Shown one piece after another: positions 30,219-42,419 of a DNA stretch of 64,000 nucleotides. The stretch comes from Pseudonocardia sp. CNS-139 (GTDB taxonomy: Bacteria > Actinomycetota > Actinomycetes > Mycobacteriales > Pseudonocardiaceae). Where the stretch lies: contig MKJX01000144.1 in the NCBI GenBank assembly GCA_001942415.1, positions 1 through 64,000 of the forward strand, in the 5' to 3' direction. The notes beneath the pieces were generated by a model. The model was not told the DNA's origin and searched no databases. It worked only from the letters and a program-made list of their open reading frames with translations. Each line of letters begins with the position of its first letter. Position 1 is the first letter of the stretch. The position numbers and the translations under genes are program-made.

Positions 30219-30480
30219 TTCGGTGTTCTCCAGTTCGCGCCTCCGAGGGGAGAAGCCGCTCGTCAGCGGGCCGGGGATGGCCCGATGAGAGCTCCCTGCC
30301 GGGGGGCAGGAGCCGGGGAGCGGCTCCGCCGAATGGCACCCTCGACCCTGTCCCGTTCTCCTGCTAGACGGACCGGAACCGCGGGACAGGGCACAGCGCG
30401 ACGATTCCGGATGCATTTCGACCGCCCCGGACGGAGCGGTCGGGCAACGACGCTACGTACGTCCCGGAGCCATTCGTCAA
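30219..30480 (-). promoter_or_regulatory. rpf promoter and structured leader (candidate c-di-AMP riboswitch)
   Basis: TTGACG (30475-30480) and TAGCGT (30450-30455) on the minus strand resemble the promoter of the other rpf gene, including the identical GTAGCGTCG stretch. About 225 nt of GC-rich leader follow. It contains a perfect 10-bp stem, CCCTGTCCCG (30346-30355) with CGGGACAGGG (30382-30391), and several further short stems. The family assignment (ydaO) rests on known association with rpf genes. Confidence 0.5.
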
Positions 30481-30490
30481 ACCCCCACAA

Positions 30491-30504
30491 GTGACCACCG
30501 TCAC
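30491..30504. promoter_or_regulatory. Crp-like site upstream of rpf
   Basis: GTGACCACCGTCAC matches the GTGA-N6-TCAC consensus of Crp/GlxR regulators. It lies 11 bp upstream of the rpf -35 element, centred roughly 55 bp before the probable transcription start, a normal activator position. In Mycobacterium tuberculosis the Crp protein Rv3676 activates rpfA; regulation here is inferred. Confidence 0.55.
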
Positions 30505-30597
30505 GGTAACGCGGAGGTTAACGCGGGCAATACACCGTCATCGCTGGTCAGCGCACGACGATCACGGGACGATAACCCGCGACGAAATATATTCATT

Positions 30598-30612
30598 CCG
30601 GAAGTGTTCCGG
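30598..30612. promoter_or_regulatory. Palindrome CCGGAA-GTG-TTCCGG
   Basis: A perfect 6-bp-arm palindrome beside a short AT-rich patch (30587-30596) in the 240-bp region between the rpf promoter and the MoxR gene. Possible operator for the MoxR-CoxE-XdhC transcript; no regulator is adjacent. Confidence 0.35.
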
Positions 30613-30720
30613 GTTCCACCACACCATCGGTGGCTACAGCGCGTGACGAAGCCGGTGTCCGGGGTCGGCGAGGGCCCGCCGAAGGTGGCTGGCGCCGTCT
30701 CGCTGCGTCATGCTGAAAGG

Positions 30721-31620
30721 GTGACTGCTCGTCCCCCGACCGCCGCCGGGTCCCCCGCCGAGCTGGCAGCGCGCTGCGCACCACCGGCTACCTCGCCGAC
30801 GACGGCCTGGCCACCGCCGCCTACCTGGCGCTGCGAATGAACCGGCCGCTGTTCTGCGAGGGCGAGCCCGGCACCGGCAAGACCGCACTCGCCCAGGCGC
30901 TGGCGCAGGTGCTCGGCGCCGAGCTCATCCGGCTGCAGTGCCACGACGGGATCGACGCCGCGCAGGCGCTCTACGACTGGGACTTCCCCCGGCAGCTCCT
31001 GCACCTGCGGGCGCTGGAGGCCGCCGCCGGGGCCACCGGCGAGCAGCTCGACGCCGCCGCCGTCGAGGCGTCCCTCTACGACCGCCGCTTCCTGCTCGCC
31101 CGCCCGATCCTGCGGGCGCTGCAGACCAGCCCGAGCGTCCTGCTCATCGACGAGGTCGACCGCGCCGACGACGAGTTCGAGGCGTTCCTCCTGGAGGTGC
31201 TCACCGAGCACGCCGTCTCGATCCCCGAGGTCGGCGAGATCCGCGCCGAGACGCCCCCGCTGGTCGTGCTGACGTCCAACCGCACCCGTGAGGTGCACGA
31301 CGCGCTCAAGCGGCGCTGCCTCTACCTGTGGCTCGACCACCCGGACCTGCAGCGCGAGATCGAGATCCTGCACTCCCGGCTGCCGGGGCTGCCCGACCGG
31401 CTCGCCGCGCAGTCGCCGGGGCCGTCCGGCAGCTGCGCCAGGCCGACCTGCTCAAGCCGCCCGGCGTCGCCGAGAGCATCGACTGGGCGCAGGCCCTGCA
31501 GCTCGTCGCGCCCGGCACCTCGACGTCGACAGCGCCGCGGCCACGCTCGGCGCGGTGCTCAAGTACCGCGAGGACGCCGACCGCGTCCGCAAGCAGCTCG
31601 ACACGCTCCTTGCCTCCTGA
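30721..31620 (+). CDS. MoxR-family AAA ATPase
   Basis: About 300 residues. Walker A GEPGTGKTALAQAL follows MNRPLFCEGE, Walker B VLLIDEVDRAD, sensor 1 PLVVLTSNRTREVHDALKRRCLYLWLDHP. MoxR ATPases act with VWA-domain proteins as chaperones that insert metals or cofactors. GTG 30721 follows AAGG. The frame breaks near 30776, 31412 and 31519. It is directly followed by a CoxE-like VWA gene and xdhC, the usual set for maturing molybdenum hydroxylases such as CO dehydrogenase-like enzymes. Confidence 0.88.
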
Positions 31621-31627
31621 GGAACCG

Positions 31628-32765
31628 ATGACCCTTCCCGCTCCGGCAGCGCCGCCGGCCGGCGACCCCGTCCCCGGGCTGGTCGGGTTCACCGTCGTGC
31701 TGCGCAGCGCCGGGCTCGCGGTCACGACCGACCGGGTGGCCGCGTTCCTGACCGCGCTCGACGCGCTGGACGTCACCAGCCGCACGCAGACGTACTGGGC
31801 CGGGCGGCTCACGCTCTGCGCCGACCCGGACGACCTGCCCCGCTACGACCAGGCGTTCGACAGCTGGTTCACGCCCGCCGAGGGCGGCCGCACCCGCATC
31901 ACCGACGAGCGCAGGCCACCGCCGCCGACGCTCGCCGCGCTCGTGCCGGGAGAGGACGCCGAGGCCGACGACGAGGACGAGGCCGGCCCGCAGATCCAGG
32001 CCCGGGCCAGCGCCACGGAGGTGCTGCGGCACCGCGACCTCGCCGAGCTCACCCCGGTCGAGCGCGAGCATCTGCGGCGGCTGCTCGCGCTGCTGCGCCC
32101 GGAGCCGCCCGTGCGCCGGTCGCGCCGGCTGCGCCCGTCCCGGCACGGTCCGGCGGACCCGGGCCGCACGCTGCGCGCGGCCCTGCGCAACCAGGGCGAG
32201 CTGCGCGAGCTGCGTCGCCGCGACCGCTCCGTCCGGCCGCGCAAGATCGTGCTGCTGGTGGACGTCTCCGGCTCGATGGAGCCCTACGCCGACGCGCTGC
32301 TGCGGTTCGCGCACGCCGTCGTGCGGCGCTCGCCGGCGGCCGTCGAGGCGTTCACGCTCGGCACCCGGCTCACCCGCGTCACCCGCGAGCTGCGGATGCG
32401 CGACCCCGAACGCGCGCTGGCGGCCGCGGGGAAGGCGATCCCGGACTGGTCGGGCGGCACCCGGCTCGGCGAGGTGCTGCGCGCGTTCGTCGACCGGTGG
32501 GGACAGCGCGGCGCGGCCCGCCGGGCGGTGGTCGTGATCTTCTCCGACGGCTGGGAACGCGGCGACACCGACGTGCTGCGCGAGCAGATGGGCCGGTTGA
32601 GCCGGCTCGCGCACCGGGTGGTGTGGGTCAACCCGCACGCCGGCAAGGACGGGTACCTGCCGGTGCAGCGGAATAGTCGCCGCGCTGCCCTACTTGGACG
32701 ATCTGCTCGCCGGTCATAGCCTGGCCACGTTGGAACAACTGCTCAGGGTGGTGCGGCATGCGTGA
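31628..32765 (+). CDS. CoxE-like VWA domain protein
   Basis: About 378 residues. The C-terminal VWA domain begins PRKIVLLVDVSGSMEPYADALLRFA, with DVSGSM as the MIDAS motif, and continues VVVIFSDGWERGDTDVL. The N-terminal part (VGFTVVLRSAGLAVTTDRVAAFLTAL) matches CoxE-like proteins. One base is lost near 32670, after which the product ends YLDDLLAGHSLATLEQLLRVV. It is 8 bp after the MoxR gene, and its stop overlaps xdhC (ATGCGTGA). MoxR/CoxE pairs help load the Mo-Cu or Mo centre. Confidence 0.88.
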
Positions 32766-33879
32766 CGTTCTCGGCAAGCTGCGGGACTGGTGGGACAAGG
32801 GCGAGACCGCAGCGCTCGCCACCGTCGTCGGCACGTACAGCTCCGCCCCGCGCCAGCCCGCGCGTCCATGCTGGTCGGCCCGGCCGGCGAGGCGGTCGGC
32901 AGCGTCTCGGGCGGGTGCGTCGAGGGCGCGGTCTACGAGCTGGGCGAGCAGGTGCTCGCCGAGGGCCGCCCGGTGCTCCAGCGCTACGGCGTGTCCGACG
33001 ACGACGCGTTCGCCGTCGGCCTGACCTGCGGCGGGATCATCGACATCTTCGTCGAGAAGGTGAGCACGGAGACGTACGAGCAGCTCGGCAGGGTGGCGGA
33101 CGCCGTGAAGGACGAGTCCCCGGTGGCCGTCGCGACCGTCGTGGTGGGGCCTGCCGAGCGGCTGGGCACGCGGCTGATCATCTGGCCGGACCGGGTGGAG
33201 GGCGGCACCGGCTCGGCCCGCCTCGACGACGCCATCCGCGACGACGCCCGCGGCCTGCTCGACTCCGGCCGCAACGCCATGCTCACCTACGGCACCGACG
33301 GGCAGCGCCGCGGCGAGGGGCTCTCGGTCTTCGTCGAGTCGTTCGCACCGCCGCCGCGCATGATCGTGTTCGGCGCCATCGACTTCGCGTCCGCCGTGGC
33401 CCGGATGGGCAGCTTCCTCGGCTACCGCGTCACGGTCTGCGACGCGCGTCCGGTCTTCGCCACCGCGTCCCGGTTCCCCGGGGCCAACGAGGTGGTCGTC
33501 GAGTGGCCGCACCGGTACCTGCAGGCGGAGGCCGACGCCGGGCGCATCGACCGGCGCACGGTGCTGTGCGTGCTCACCCACGACCCGAAGTTCGACGTGC
33601 CGCTGCTGGAGGTCGCGCTGCGGCTGCCGGAGGTCGCCTACATCGGCGCCATGGGCTCGCGGCGCACCCACGACGACCGCATCGAGCGGCTGCGCGAGCG
33701 CGGCATCACCGACGCGAGATCGACCGGATGTCCAGCCCGATCGGCCTCGACCTCGCGCCCGCACGCCCGAGGAGACGGCCGTGTCGATCGCCGCCGAGAT
33801 CATCGCGCTGCACTGGGGCGGGGCCGGCAGCCGGCTCGCCGAGCGGGAGGGCCCGATCCACGTCTCGTCGGCCTCGTAG
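32758..33879 (+). CDS. XdhC-family Moco maturation protein
   Basis: About 373 residues. XdhC/CoxI proteins bind molybdenum cofactor and help its sulfuration and insertion into molybdenum hydroxylases. Seen: TYSSAPRQPGASMLVG and GSVSGGCVEGAVYEL (conserved Cys), LTCGGIIDIFVE, then the Rossmann domain PPRMIVFGAIDFASAVA and the C-terminal YIGAMGSRRTHDDRIERL. Frame changes lie near 32865 and 33718. ATG 32758 overlaps the VWA gene. No large, medium or small hydroxylase subunit genes are next to it. Confidence 0.9.
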
Positions 33880-33941
33880 GCGCCTCCCGGACGCCGGACC
33901 CGACGCCGTTCCGTAACCCGTTCGCTCTACAGTGCGCCGCC

Positions 33942-34564
33942 ATGCGCTTCTACGCCGAGCGGCCGCTGCGGGCGCTGCTCCAGCTGCTCGCGGACCTGAC
34001 GGCGATCGCGTGGGTCACGCTCTGCGTGCTGGTCGCGCGGGCGGCCCAGGACGTCGTGCTGCAGCTGCAGACCCCGGCGCGCACGCTGATGGACGCCGGC
34101 GAGTCGGTCCGGGCGCCTTCGACAACGCGGCGCGCACCGCAGCGGGCGTCCCGTTCGTCGGGGAGCAGCTCGCCGGGGCGCTCGGCACCGGCACGGACGC
34201 GGGCTCGTCGCTGGCGCAGGCCGGGCGCGACCAGATCGAGACGATCGCGGCCGTCGCGCTCGGCACCGCGATCGGGATCGTGCTGGTCGGGGCGCTGCCG
34301 GTGGTGCTGGTCTGGCTGCCGCTGCGGTTCCGCTACGCGCGGCTGGCCCGCTCGGCCGTGGCCGTGCGCGCGGTGGACACCGACCTGCTCGCGCTGCGCG
34401 CGATGTCCCGGCGCCCGGTGCGCAAGCTGCTGCGCGTCACGCCCGACCCGGCCGCGGCCTGGCGGCGCGGCGACCGCGCGGCGATCCACGGGATGGCGGC
34501 ACTGGAGCTGCGCAGCCTCGGCCTGCGCGCGCCGAAGACCCCACCCGACCCGGACCCCGCGTAG
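33942..34564 (+). CDS. Membrane protein, about 208 aa
   Basis: A protein with two clear membrane regions: LLQLLADLTAIAWVTLCVLVA near the N-terminus and AVALGTAIGIVLVGALPVVLVWL in the middle, followed by a basic cytoplasmic tail (RRPVRKLLRVTPDPAAAWRRGD). The family is not recognised. One base is missing near 34117. TACAGT lies 8 nt before the ATG, with no Shine-Dalgarno, so it is likely leaderless and separate from the xdhC transcript. Confidence 0.65.
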
Positions 34565-34583
34565 CGGGGTCCGGTCGGGTGGG

Positions 34584-34657
34584 GTCGCGCCCTCGCAGCC
34601 CCCGGCGTCCCCTCGCAGCCCGTCGAGGTGCTGCGAGAGGGCGCGACGTGCTGCGAG
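34584..34657. repeat. Nested inverted repeats between convergent genes, probable bidirectional terminator
   Basis: GTCGCGCCCTCGCAGC (34584-34599) pairs with GCTGCGAGAGGGCGCGAC (34630-34647, two extra bases). The core CTCGCAGC occurs twice on the left (34592, 34612) and its complement twice on the right (34630, 34650), so alternative stems can form. It lies between convergent genes, fitting transcription termination in both directions. Confidence 0.65.
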
Positions 34658-34670
34658 GTCCGGGTACGCC

Positions 34671-35522
34671 TTAGCCGACGGTGATCGTCTTGTCGTCGAC
34701 GAGCGGGGGGCGGCCCTCCCCGCCCGACGGGTCGTCCTCCATCACGCGCACCGTGTAGACGCCCGGCTCCAGCGCCACGTCGAACGTGTACGGCGCGAAC
34801 CGCTGGCCCTCCGCGGTCGACGCGACGCCGGACCGCACGACCGTGCCGTCGCGCAGCACCTCCCACAGCAGCGTCGCCTCGAACACCGCGGCCTCGCCGC
34901 TGACCTCGACGTCCCGGCCGACCGTCGTGCCGTGCGCCGGCGCGTCGATCTGCACCAGCGAGCGCAGGTCGTAGGCGTCCCCGCGGGGCACCGGCGACGC
35001 CGTGCGGACGCCCCACAGCGCGTCGACCGCGCTGCCGTCCACGAGGATCTGGACGGGGTCGGTGGACTGCAGCGCGCCCTGAACGGTGAACACGAGCTGC
35101 TGCACGGCCAGCTCGCCGAGCGCGGGCTCGACCGCGGCCGGCCCGAACCCGGTGAGGTCCACCGTGATGACGTCGCCTTCGTGCTCCACCGGGGCACGCA
35201 CGGCCACGCCGGGCGGCCACGGGTTGCGGTAGTCCGGGTCGGTGCCCGTCGGGCTCGCGAGCATCTCGCGCACGGCGTCGGTCGGCGGGTCCTCGGACGC
35301 GACGCGGTGGAACTCGCGCTGCAGCCGGTACCCGGCCGGCGTCTCGGCCACGTAGTAGACGGGCAGCGCCGTCTCCTCGGTGTCCTCGGCGGGCGCGGAC
35401 GTCGGCGCCGCGGGGACGGGCGGCTGGGCAGACGATGGCTGGGCAGCCGGTGGCGGGCTCGCGCCGCAGCCCGCCAGCACCCCCGCGAGCAGGACCAGCG
35501 CCGCCGCCCGCCGCACGACCAT
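34671..35522 (-). CDS. GerMN/Gmad2-domain lipoprotein
   Basis: An intact frame of 283 residues from ATG 35522, which gives a lipoprotein signal: VRRAAALVLLAGVLAGC with lipobox LAGC. After a Pro/Ala linker comes a GerMN-like domain (LPVYYVAETPAGYRLQREFHRV, VREMLASPTGTDPDYRNPWP, VDLTGFGPAAVEPALGELAVQQLVFTV) and then an Ig-like Gmad2 domain (APAHGTTVGRDVEVSGEAAVFEATLLWEV). Such proteins are cell-surface, of unclear function in non-spore-forming actinobacteria. Confidence 0.85.
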   Translation of the reverse strand: MVVRRAAALVLLAGVLAGCGASPPPAAQPSSAQPPVPAAPTSAPAEDTEETALPVYYVAETPAGYRLQREFHRVASEDPPTDAVREMLASPTGTDPDYRNPWPPGVAVRAPVEHEGDVITVDLTGFGPAAVEPALGELAVQQLVFTVQGALQSTDPVQILVDGSAVDALWGVRTASPVPRGDAYDLRSLVQIDAPAHGTTVGRDVEVSGEAAVFEATLLWEVLRDGTVVRSGVASTAEGQRFAPYTFDVALEPGVYTVRVMEDDPSGGEGRPPLVDDKTITVG

Positions 35523-35683
35523 CCCGTCCACCTCCCTGCACCGCCCAGGCTGCCCGGGACCGGCGGGTCGCCCGGGGCGGCGCGCCGGAACCGGGCCCAT
35601 CATCGTCCGTGCGGGGGCGGGGTGCGACCGACCTCACCGTCCATTCGTTTGTGTGGTGCAAGCATTCGACATATCGTTGTCCT

Positions 35684-36181
35684 ATGCAAACGACCACGGG
35701 CGACGCGACGGACCACGCCGTCGACGAGCTCGGCGACGCCGTCGTCGCACTGGTCCGCACCTGGCGCAGCCTGGCCAGGCGGGTCCCCGACGGCACACAG
35801 AGCGCGGGGTCCCAGAGCACGCTCGCGGTGCTGGAGATGGCCCGCCTGATCGGCGACGGCGAACGGCGCCTCAGCGAGATCGCGGAGCTGCGCGGCGTCG
35901 ACCAGTCCGTGGTCAGCAGGCAGATCGGCGAGCTGGAGCAGCGGCACCTCGTGTGCCGCCGGCCCGACCCGTCCGACCGGCGCGCCAGCCTCGTCCGGCT
36001 CACCCCCGCCGGCCACGAGGTGCTGGAACGCAGCCGGAAGCTGCGCCAGGACTGGCTGCGCGGCGCGCTCGCCCGCACGCCGGTCGCCGATGTCCGCGCG
36101 ACCGCCCGGCTCGTCTCCGCGCTCGCGGAGGAGCTGGAGGCCCGGTCCGGTGAGCTGGGCGTGCTCGCCGGACCGCCCTGA
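35684..36181 (+). CDS. MarR-family transcriptional regulator
   Basis: An intact 165-residue winged-helix protein: HTH around LSEIAELRGVDQSVVSRQIGELEQRHLVCRRPD and wing DPSDRRASLVRLTPAGHEVL. TATCGT lies 6 nt before the ATG without a Shine-Dalgarno, so a leaderless transcript is likely. Inverted TCGTTTG/CAAACGA copies at about 35645 and 35686 may be an operator. It is 48 bp upstream of a DHA2 exporter on the same strand, which it probably controls. Confidence 0.9.
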   Translation: MQTTTGDATDHAVDELGDAVVALVRTWRSLARRVPDGTQSAGSQSTLAVLEMARLIGDGERRLSEIAELRGVDQSVVSRQIGELEQRHLVCRRPDPSDRRASLVRLTPAGHEVLERSRKLRQDWLRGALARTPVADVRATARLVSALAEELEARSGELGVLAGPP

Positions 36182-36229
36182 CCCGGGGCCCACCCCCGCC
36201 CCCCGAACGACCCCCGACCCGAAGCCCGC

Positions 36230-37780
36230 ATGTCCACCGCACTTCGTCCGGCGCTGCCCGCAGGCGAGCAGGCGCGCACCCCCCGCGAGGTGCTGACCGC
36301 GATGAGCGGCCTGCTCCTCGCGATGTTCGTGTCGATCCTCGCGAACACGATCGTGGCCAACGCGCTCCCGACGATCGTCGGCGACCTGCGCGGCGACCAG
36401 ACCGGCTACACGTGGGTGGTCACCGCGACCCTGCTCGCCACCACCGCCGTCACCCCGATCTGGGGCAAGCTCGCCGACCTGTTCAGCAAGAAGCTGCTGG
36501 TCCAGGCGGCCATCGTGATCTTCCTGATCGGCTCGATCGGCGCCGGCTTCGCGCACAGCATGGAGGTGCTGATCGCGTGGCGGTTCGTGCAGGGCATCGG
36601 CGCGGGCGGCCTGCAGGCGCTCACGCAGGTCGTGATCGCCGCCCTCATCTCGCCCCGCGAGCGCGGCCGGTTCGCCGGCTACACCGGGTCGGTGCTCGCC
36701 GCCGCGACCGTCTCCGGGCCGCTGATCGGCGGGCTGCTCGTGCACACGCCCGCGCTCGGCTGGCGCTGGTGCTTCTTCGTCGGCGTGCCGGTGGCGCTGC
36801 TCGCCCTCGTCGTGCTGCAGCGCACGCTGACCGTCCCGACGCTGCCGCGTGAGGTGCACCTCGACTACTGGGGCGCCACGCTGATCACCGGCGGCGTGTC
36901 GGCGCTGCTGGTCTGGGTGTCGCTGGCCGGCGACCAGTTCCCGTGGGTCTCCCCGGTGTCGTTCTCGCTGGTCGGGCTCGGGGTGGCGGCGCTCGTGGCG
37001 GCCGTCTTCGTCGAGCGGCGGGTGCCGGAGCCGGTGGTCCCGATGTGGCTGCTGCGCGACCGCACCGTCGTGCTGTCGGTGCTCGGCAGCATCGTCGTGG
37101 GCTGCGTGATGTTCGGCGGGTCGGTCTTCCTGGGCCAGTACTTCCAGATCGGCCGCTCCTACGACCCGACGGCCGCGGGCCTGCTGACGCTGCCGCTGAT
37201 CGGCGGGATGCTGCTCGGCACCACCGGGGGCGGCCAGCTGATCAGCCGCTTCGGGCGCTGGAAGCCGTACCTCGTGGCCGGCGGGATCTTCCTGACCGGC
37301 GGCCTCGCGCTCATGTCGACCGTGAACCACACGACGCCGATCCCGCTGGTCGGGGCCTACCTCGTGGTGCTCGGCCTCGGGCTGGGCCTGACGATCCAGA
37401 ACTTCCTGCTGGCCGTGCAGAACACCGTCGACATCACCGACATCGGCGCCGCCAGCTCGCTCGTCGCGTTCCTGCGGGCGATGGGCGGCACGGTCGGCGT
37501 CACCGTGCTCGGCGTGCTGCTGGACAACCGCGTCACCAACGCGCTGGGCAACTCCGACACGGAGCTGTCCGACCTCCCGACGCTCGGCCCGGCCGAGGCG
37601 TCCGTGCTGCGCGACGCCTACGGCGACGGGATCGGCACGGTGTTCGGGGTGACCGCGGTGGCCTCCCTGCTGACGCTGGCCGCCGTGCTGCTCATCCGCG
37701 AGGTCCCGCTGCGGACGACGGTCGCCCGCACCCCGCCGAAGCCGGCCGTGGAAGCGCCCGCACCGGCCGCCGGCAGCTAG
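36230..37780 (+). CDS. MFS multidrug exporter, DHA2 (14-TM) family
   Basis: An intact 516-residue EmrB/QacA-type proton-coupled exporter. Motif A-like GKLADLFSKKLLVQ follows helix 2; motif C is in AATVSGPLIGGLLVHTPALGWRW. NALPTIVGDLRGDQTGYTWV is typical of the N-terminal region in this family. Fourteen membrane segments are evident. It follows a MarR gene and is likely regulated by it; substrates would be drugs or other amphipathic compounds. Confidence 0.92.
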   Translation: MSTALRPALPAGEQARTPREVLTAMSGLLLAMFVSILANTIVANALPTIVGDLRGDQTGYTWVVTATLLATTAVTPIWGKLADLFSKKLLVQAAIVIFLIGSIGAGFAHSMEVLIAWRFVQGIGAGGLQALTQVVIAALISPRERGRFAGYTGSVLAAATVSGPLIGGLLVHTPALGWRWCFFVGVPVALLALVVLQRTLTVPTLPREVHLDYWGATLITGGVSALLVWVSLAGDQFPWVSPVSFSLVGLGVAALVAAVFVERRVPEPVVPMWLLRDRTVVLSVLGSIVVGCVMFGGSVFLGQYFQIGRSYDPTAAGLLTLPLIGGMLLGTTGGGQLISRFGRWKPYLVAGGIFLTGGLALMSTVNHTTPIPLVGAYLVVLGLGLGLTIQNFLLAVQNTVDITDIGAASSLVAFLRAMGGTVGVTVLGVLLDNRVTNALGNSDTELSDLPTLGPAEASVLRDAYGDGIGTVFGVTAVASLLTLAAVLLIREVPLRTTVARTPPKPAVEAPAPAAGS

Positions 37781-37800
37781 CCGGCGCCCGTCCGAGGGGG

Positions 37801-40012
<2,212 letters not shown>

Positions 40013-40087
40013 TGATGTTCACACTACGCCCCGCGGGCCCGCTCCGCGTAGGGTCGCGGACCGTGACCGACGTCGCGAGGAGGAGCA

Positions 40088-40756
40088 GTGCCCGGACTTG
40101 ACGGCGAGGCGATGCGGGCCCGGCTCGCGGACGCCCGCCTCTACCTCTGCACGGACGCCCGGCGGGCCACCGGCGACCTCGCCGAGTTCGCCGACGCGGC
40201 GCTCGCCGGCGGCGTCGACGTCGTGCAGCTGCGGGACAAGCTCGACGGCGGCCCGCTGGAGGCGAAGGCCGAGCTCGCGGCGCTGGAGGTGCTGGCGGAA
40301 GCGTGCGCGAAGCACGGTGCGCTGCTCGCCGTGAACGACCGCGCCGACGTCGCGCTCGCCGCCGGCGCCGACGTCCTGCACCTGGGCCAGGACGACCTCC
40401 CCGTCGCGTGGGCCCGCAAGATCGTCGGGGACGACGTGGTGATCGGGCGCTCGTCGCACAGCGCCGACGAGACCCTGGCGGCGGCCGACGAGCCGGGCGT
40501 GGACTACTTCTGCGTCGGCCCGTGCTGGCCGACGCCCACCAAGCCGGGCCGCCCGGCCCCGGGCCTCGACCTGGTCCGGACGGTCGCCGGGCGGGCCCCG
40601 GCCCGCCCGTGGTTCGCGATCGGCGGGATCGACCACAGCCGCCTGGACGACGTGCTGGCCGCCGGCGCGCGGCGCATCGTCGTGGTGCGGGCGATCACCC
40701 AGGCCGACGACCCGGAGGCGGCCGCCCGCTCCCTGAAGGCGCGCCTGCCGAGCTGA
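40088..40756 (+). CDS. thiE: Thiamine phosphate synthase ThiE
   Basis: An intact 222-residue TIM-barrel enzyme that joins the pyrimidine (HMP-PP) and thiazole (HET-P) moieties. Seen: [64 protein letters not shown] and FAIGGID. GTG 40088 has GAGGAGGAG upstream. It is divergent from thiO; the TPP riboswitch faces the other way and does not precede this gene. Confidence 0.94.
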   Translation: MPGLDGEAMRARLADARLYLCTDARRATGDLAEFADAALAGGVDVVQLRDKLDGGPLEAKAELAALEVLAEACAKHGALLAVNDRADVALAAGADVLHLGQDDLPVAWARKIVGDDVVIGRSSHSADETLAAADEPGVDYFCVGPCWPTPTKPGRPAPGLDLVRTVAGRAPARPWFAIGGIDHSRLDDVLAAGARRIVVVRAITQADDPEAAARSLKARLPS

Positions 40757-40773
40757 CCCGACCCGGTATCACG

Positions 40774-41467
40774 TCACGGGGTGGGTGGCGGGGCCTCGCG
40801 GGGGTCGACCGGGTGGCGCAGCCCGCCGTGGCCCGGCGGGAGGGCGGAGCGGATCGCCGGCCACGAGAGCGCGACGCACGCGCCACCAGCGGCCAGGTGA
40901 GCACCGTGCGGGCGATGCCGAGCGCGAGCACCGCCTCGGCCGCGTAGAGCGGCAGGAACACCGCGAGCCGCACCACGTACTGCGCCACCCAGACCCAGCT
41001 CGCCCGCTGGTAGCCGCGCATCAGGTCCGGGTCGCGCCGCCAGCGCGTGCCCTGGCGCAGCAGCGTGCCGACGATGATCCCGAGCAGCGGCCAGCGCACC
41101 ACGATCGAGACGGCCCAGGCCAGCGCGCTCAGCGCGTTGCCGACCGTCTGGACGAGGAAGAAGTCGACGGCCCGGCCGGTGAGCAGCGCGACCAGCGCCG
41201 CGACCGTGACGCCGAGCAGCCCGAACACCACCGACCGCGCCCGTTTGCCCTGCACGAGCCGCACGACGCCGACAACCGCGGCGGCCAGCACGGCGGCACC
41301 GCCGGCCCACGCCACCGGCCAGGCGAGCGGCACCGCGTCGCGAGCACGAACACCGCGACGAACGCGACCACCGGCACCGTCGCGTCGACGGCACCACCCC
41401 GGCCGCCGAGCAGGGTCGCCAGCGTGGGCTCGGCAGCGTCGGCGCGCTCGCCCTGAGGACGGGACAT
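40774..41467 (-). CDS. DUF3159 membrane protein
   Basis: About 230 residues of the actinobacterial DUF3159 family: acidic N-terminus (MSRPQGERADAAEPTLATLLGG), then five or six membrane segments including AWPVAWAGGAAVLAAAVVGVV, SVVFGLLGVTVAALVALL, GRAVDFFLVQTVGNALSALAW and WVAQYVVRLAVFLPLYAA. Frame breaks near 41340 and 40885. Function unknown. Convergent with thiE. Confidence 0.75.
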
Positions 41468-41597
41468 ACGGGTAAGGGTGCCCTATCCGAGGGATCGGAT
41501 CAGAGTGACTGGCGCGAATCACATGCGGTGGGTGATATTGGAGGGATCCTTTCCCGTCGCCGGGATGACGAGGACGTGAACGAGAGGGGTCGCCGCC

Positions 41598-42419
41598 GTG
41601 AGAGACGTGAAGAGCTTCGTGGCGATCGGTGACAGCTTCACCGAGGGCCTGGACGACTGGCGCCCCGACGGCACCCCTCGTGGCTGGGCCGACCGCGTGG
41701 CGGAGCAGCTCGGTGCGGGCCACCCGGGCCTGCGCTACGCCAACCTCGCCGTGCGCGGCAAGCTGCTCGACCAGATCGTCGAGGAGCAGCTCCCCGTCGC
41801 CGAGCGCCTGCACCCCGACCTCATCGCGTTCTGCGCGGGCGGCAACGACATCCTGCGGCTGGCCTGCGACACCGACGACCTCGCCCGCCGGTTCGACGCC
41901 GCGCTGGAGCGCATCACCGCCTCCGGCGCCCACGTGCTGGTGTTCACGGGATTCGACCTCGGCCGCATGCACCCGATCCTGCGCCGCCTGCGCGGCCGCG
42001 TGGCCTGCTTCAACGAGCTGATGCGGGCCAGCGCGGAGCGGCACGGCACCACCGTGGTGGACCTCTGGGGCATGACCCCGCTCGCCGACCCGCGCACGTG
42101 GGGCCGCGACCGGCTGCACCTCACGGCCGAGGGCCACCGCCGCGTCGCGCTGCGCGTGCTGGAGACGCTCGGCGAGCCCGTCCACGACGACTGGCGCACC
42201 CCGCTGCCCGACGCGCAGCGTGTGCCGTGGCGCGACCGGCAGCTGGAGGACCTCGCCTGGGTGCGGGACTACGTCCTGCCCTTCCTCCACAAGCGGCTGC
42301 GCGGCCGCCGCCCCGGCGACGGCTACCTGCCCAAGCGCCCCGAGCTGCTCCCCCTGGAGCTGGAGTCCCCGTTCGGCGGCTCCACGATCGGCCACACGGT
42401 CAGCCACGGATCGGTGTGA
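41598..42419 (+). CDS. SGNH/GDSL hydrolase
   Basis: An intact 273-residue esterase/lipase-like hydrolase. Block I is FVAIGDSFTEGLDDW (nucleophile Ser in GDSFTEG), block III contains CAGGNDIL, and block V is RDRLHLTAEGHRRVA with the catalytic Asp-x-x-His as DRLH. There is no signal peptide. The start has GAGAGGGG upstream. It is convergent with ectD, overlapping its last 20 bp. The substrate is unknown. Confidence 0.9.
   Translation: MRDVKSFVAIGDSFTEGLDDWRPDGTPRGWADRVAEQLGAGHPGLRYANLAVRGKLLDQIVEEQLPVAERLHPDLIAFCAGGNDILRLACDTDDLARRFDAALERITASGAHVLVFTGFDLGRMHPILRRLRGRVACFNELMRASAERHGTTVVDLWGMTPLADPRTWGRDRLHLTAEGHRRVALRVLETLGEPVHDDWRTPLPDAQRVPWRDRQLEDLAWVRDYVLPFLHKRLRGRRPGDGYLPKRPELLPLELESPFGGSTIGHTVSHGSV

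Noticed and set aside
40020..40088. A second TPP riboswitch in front of thiE
   Set aside because: No CTGAGA or CCTGAT-type blocks occur in this orientation; the aptamer reads only toward thiO.
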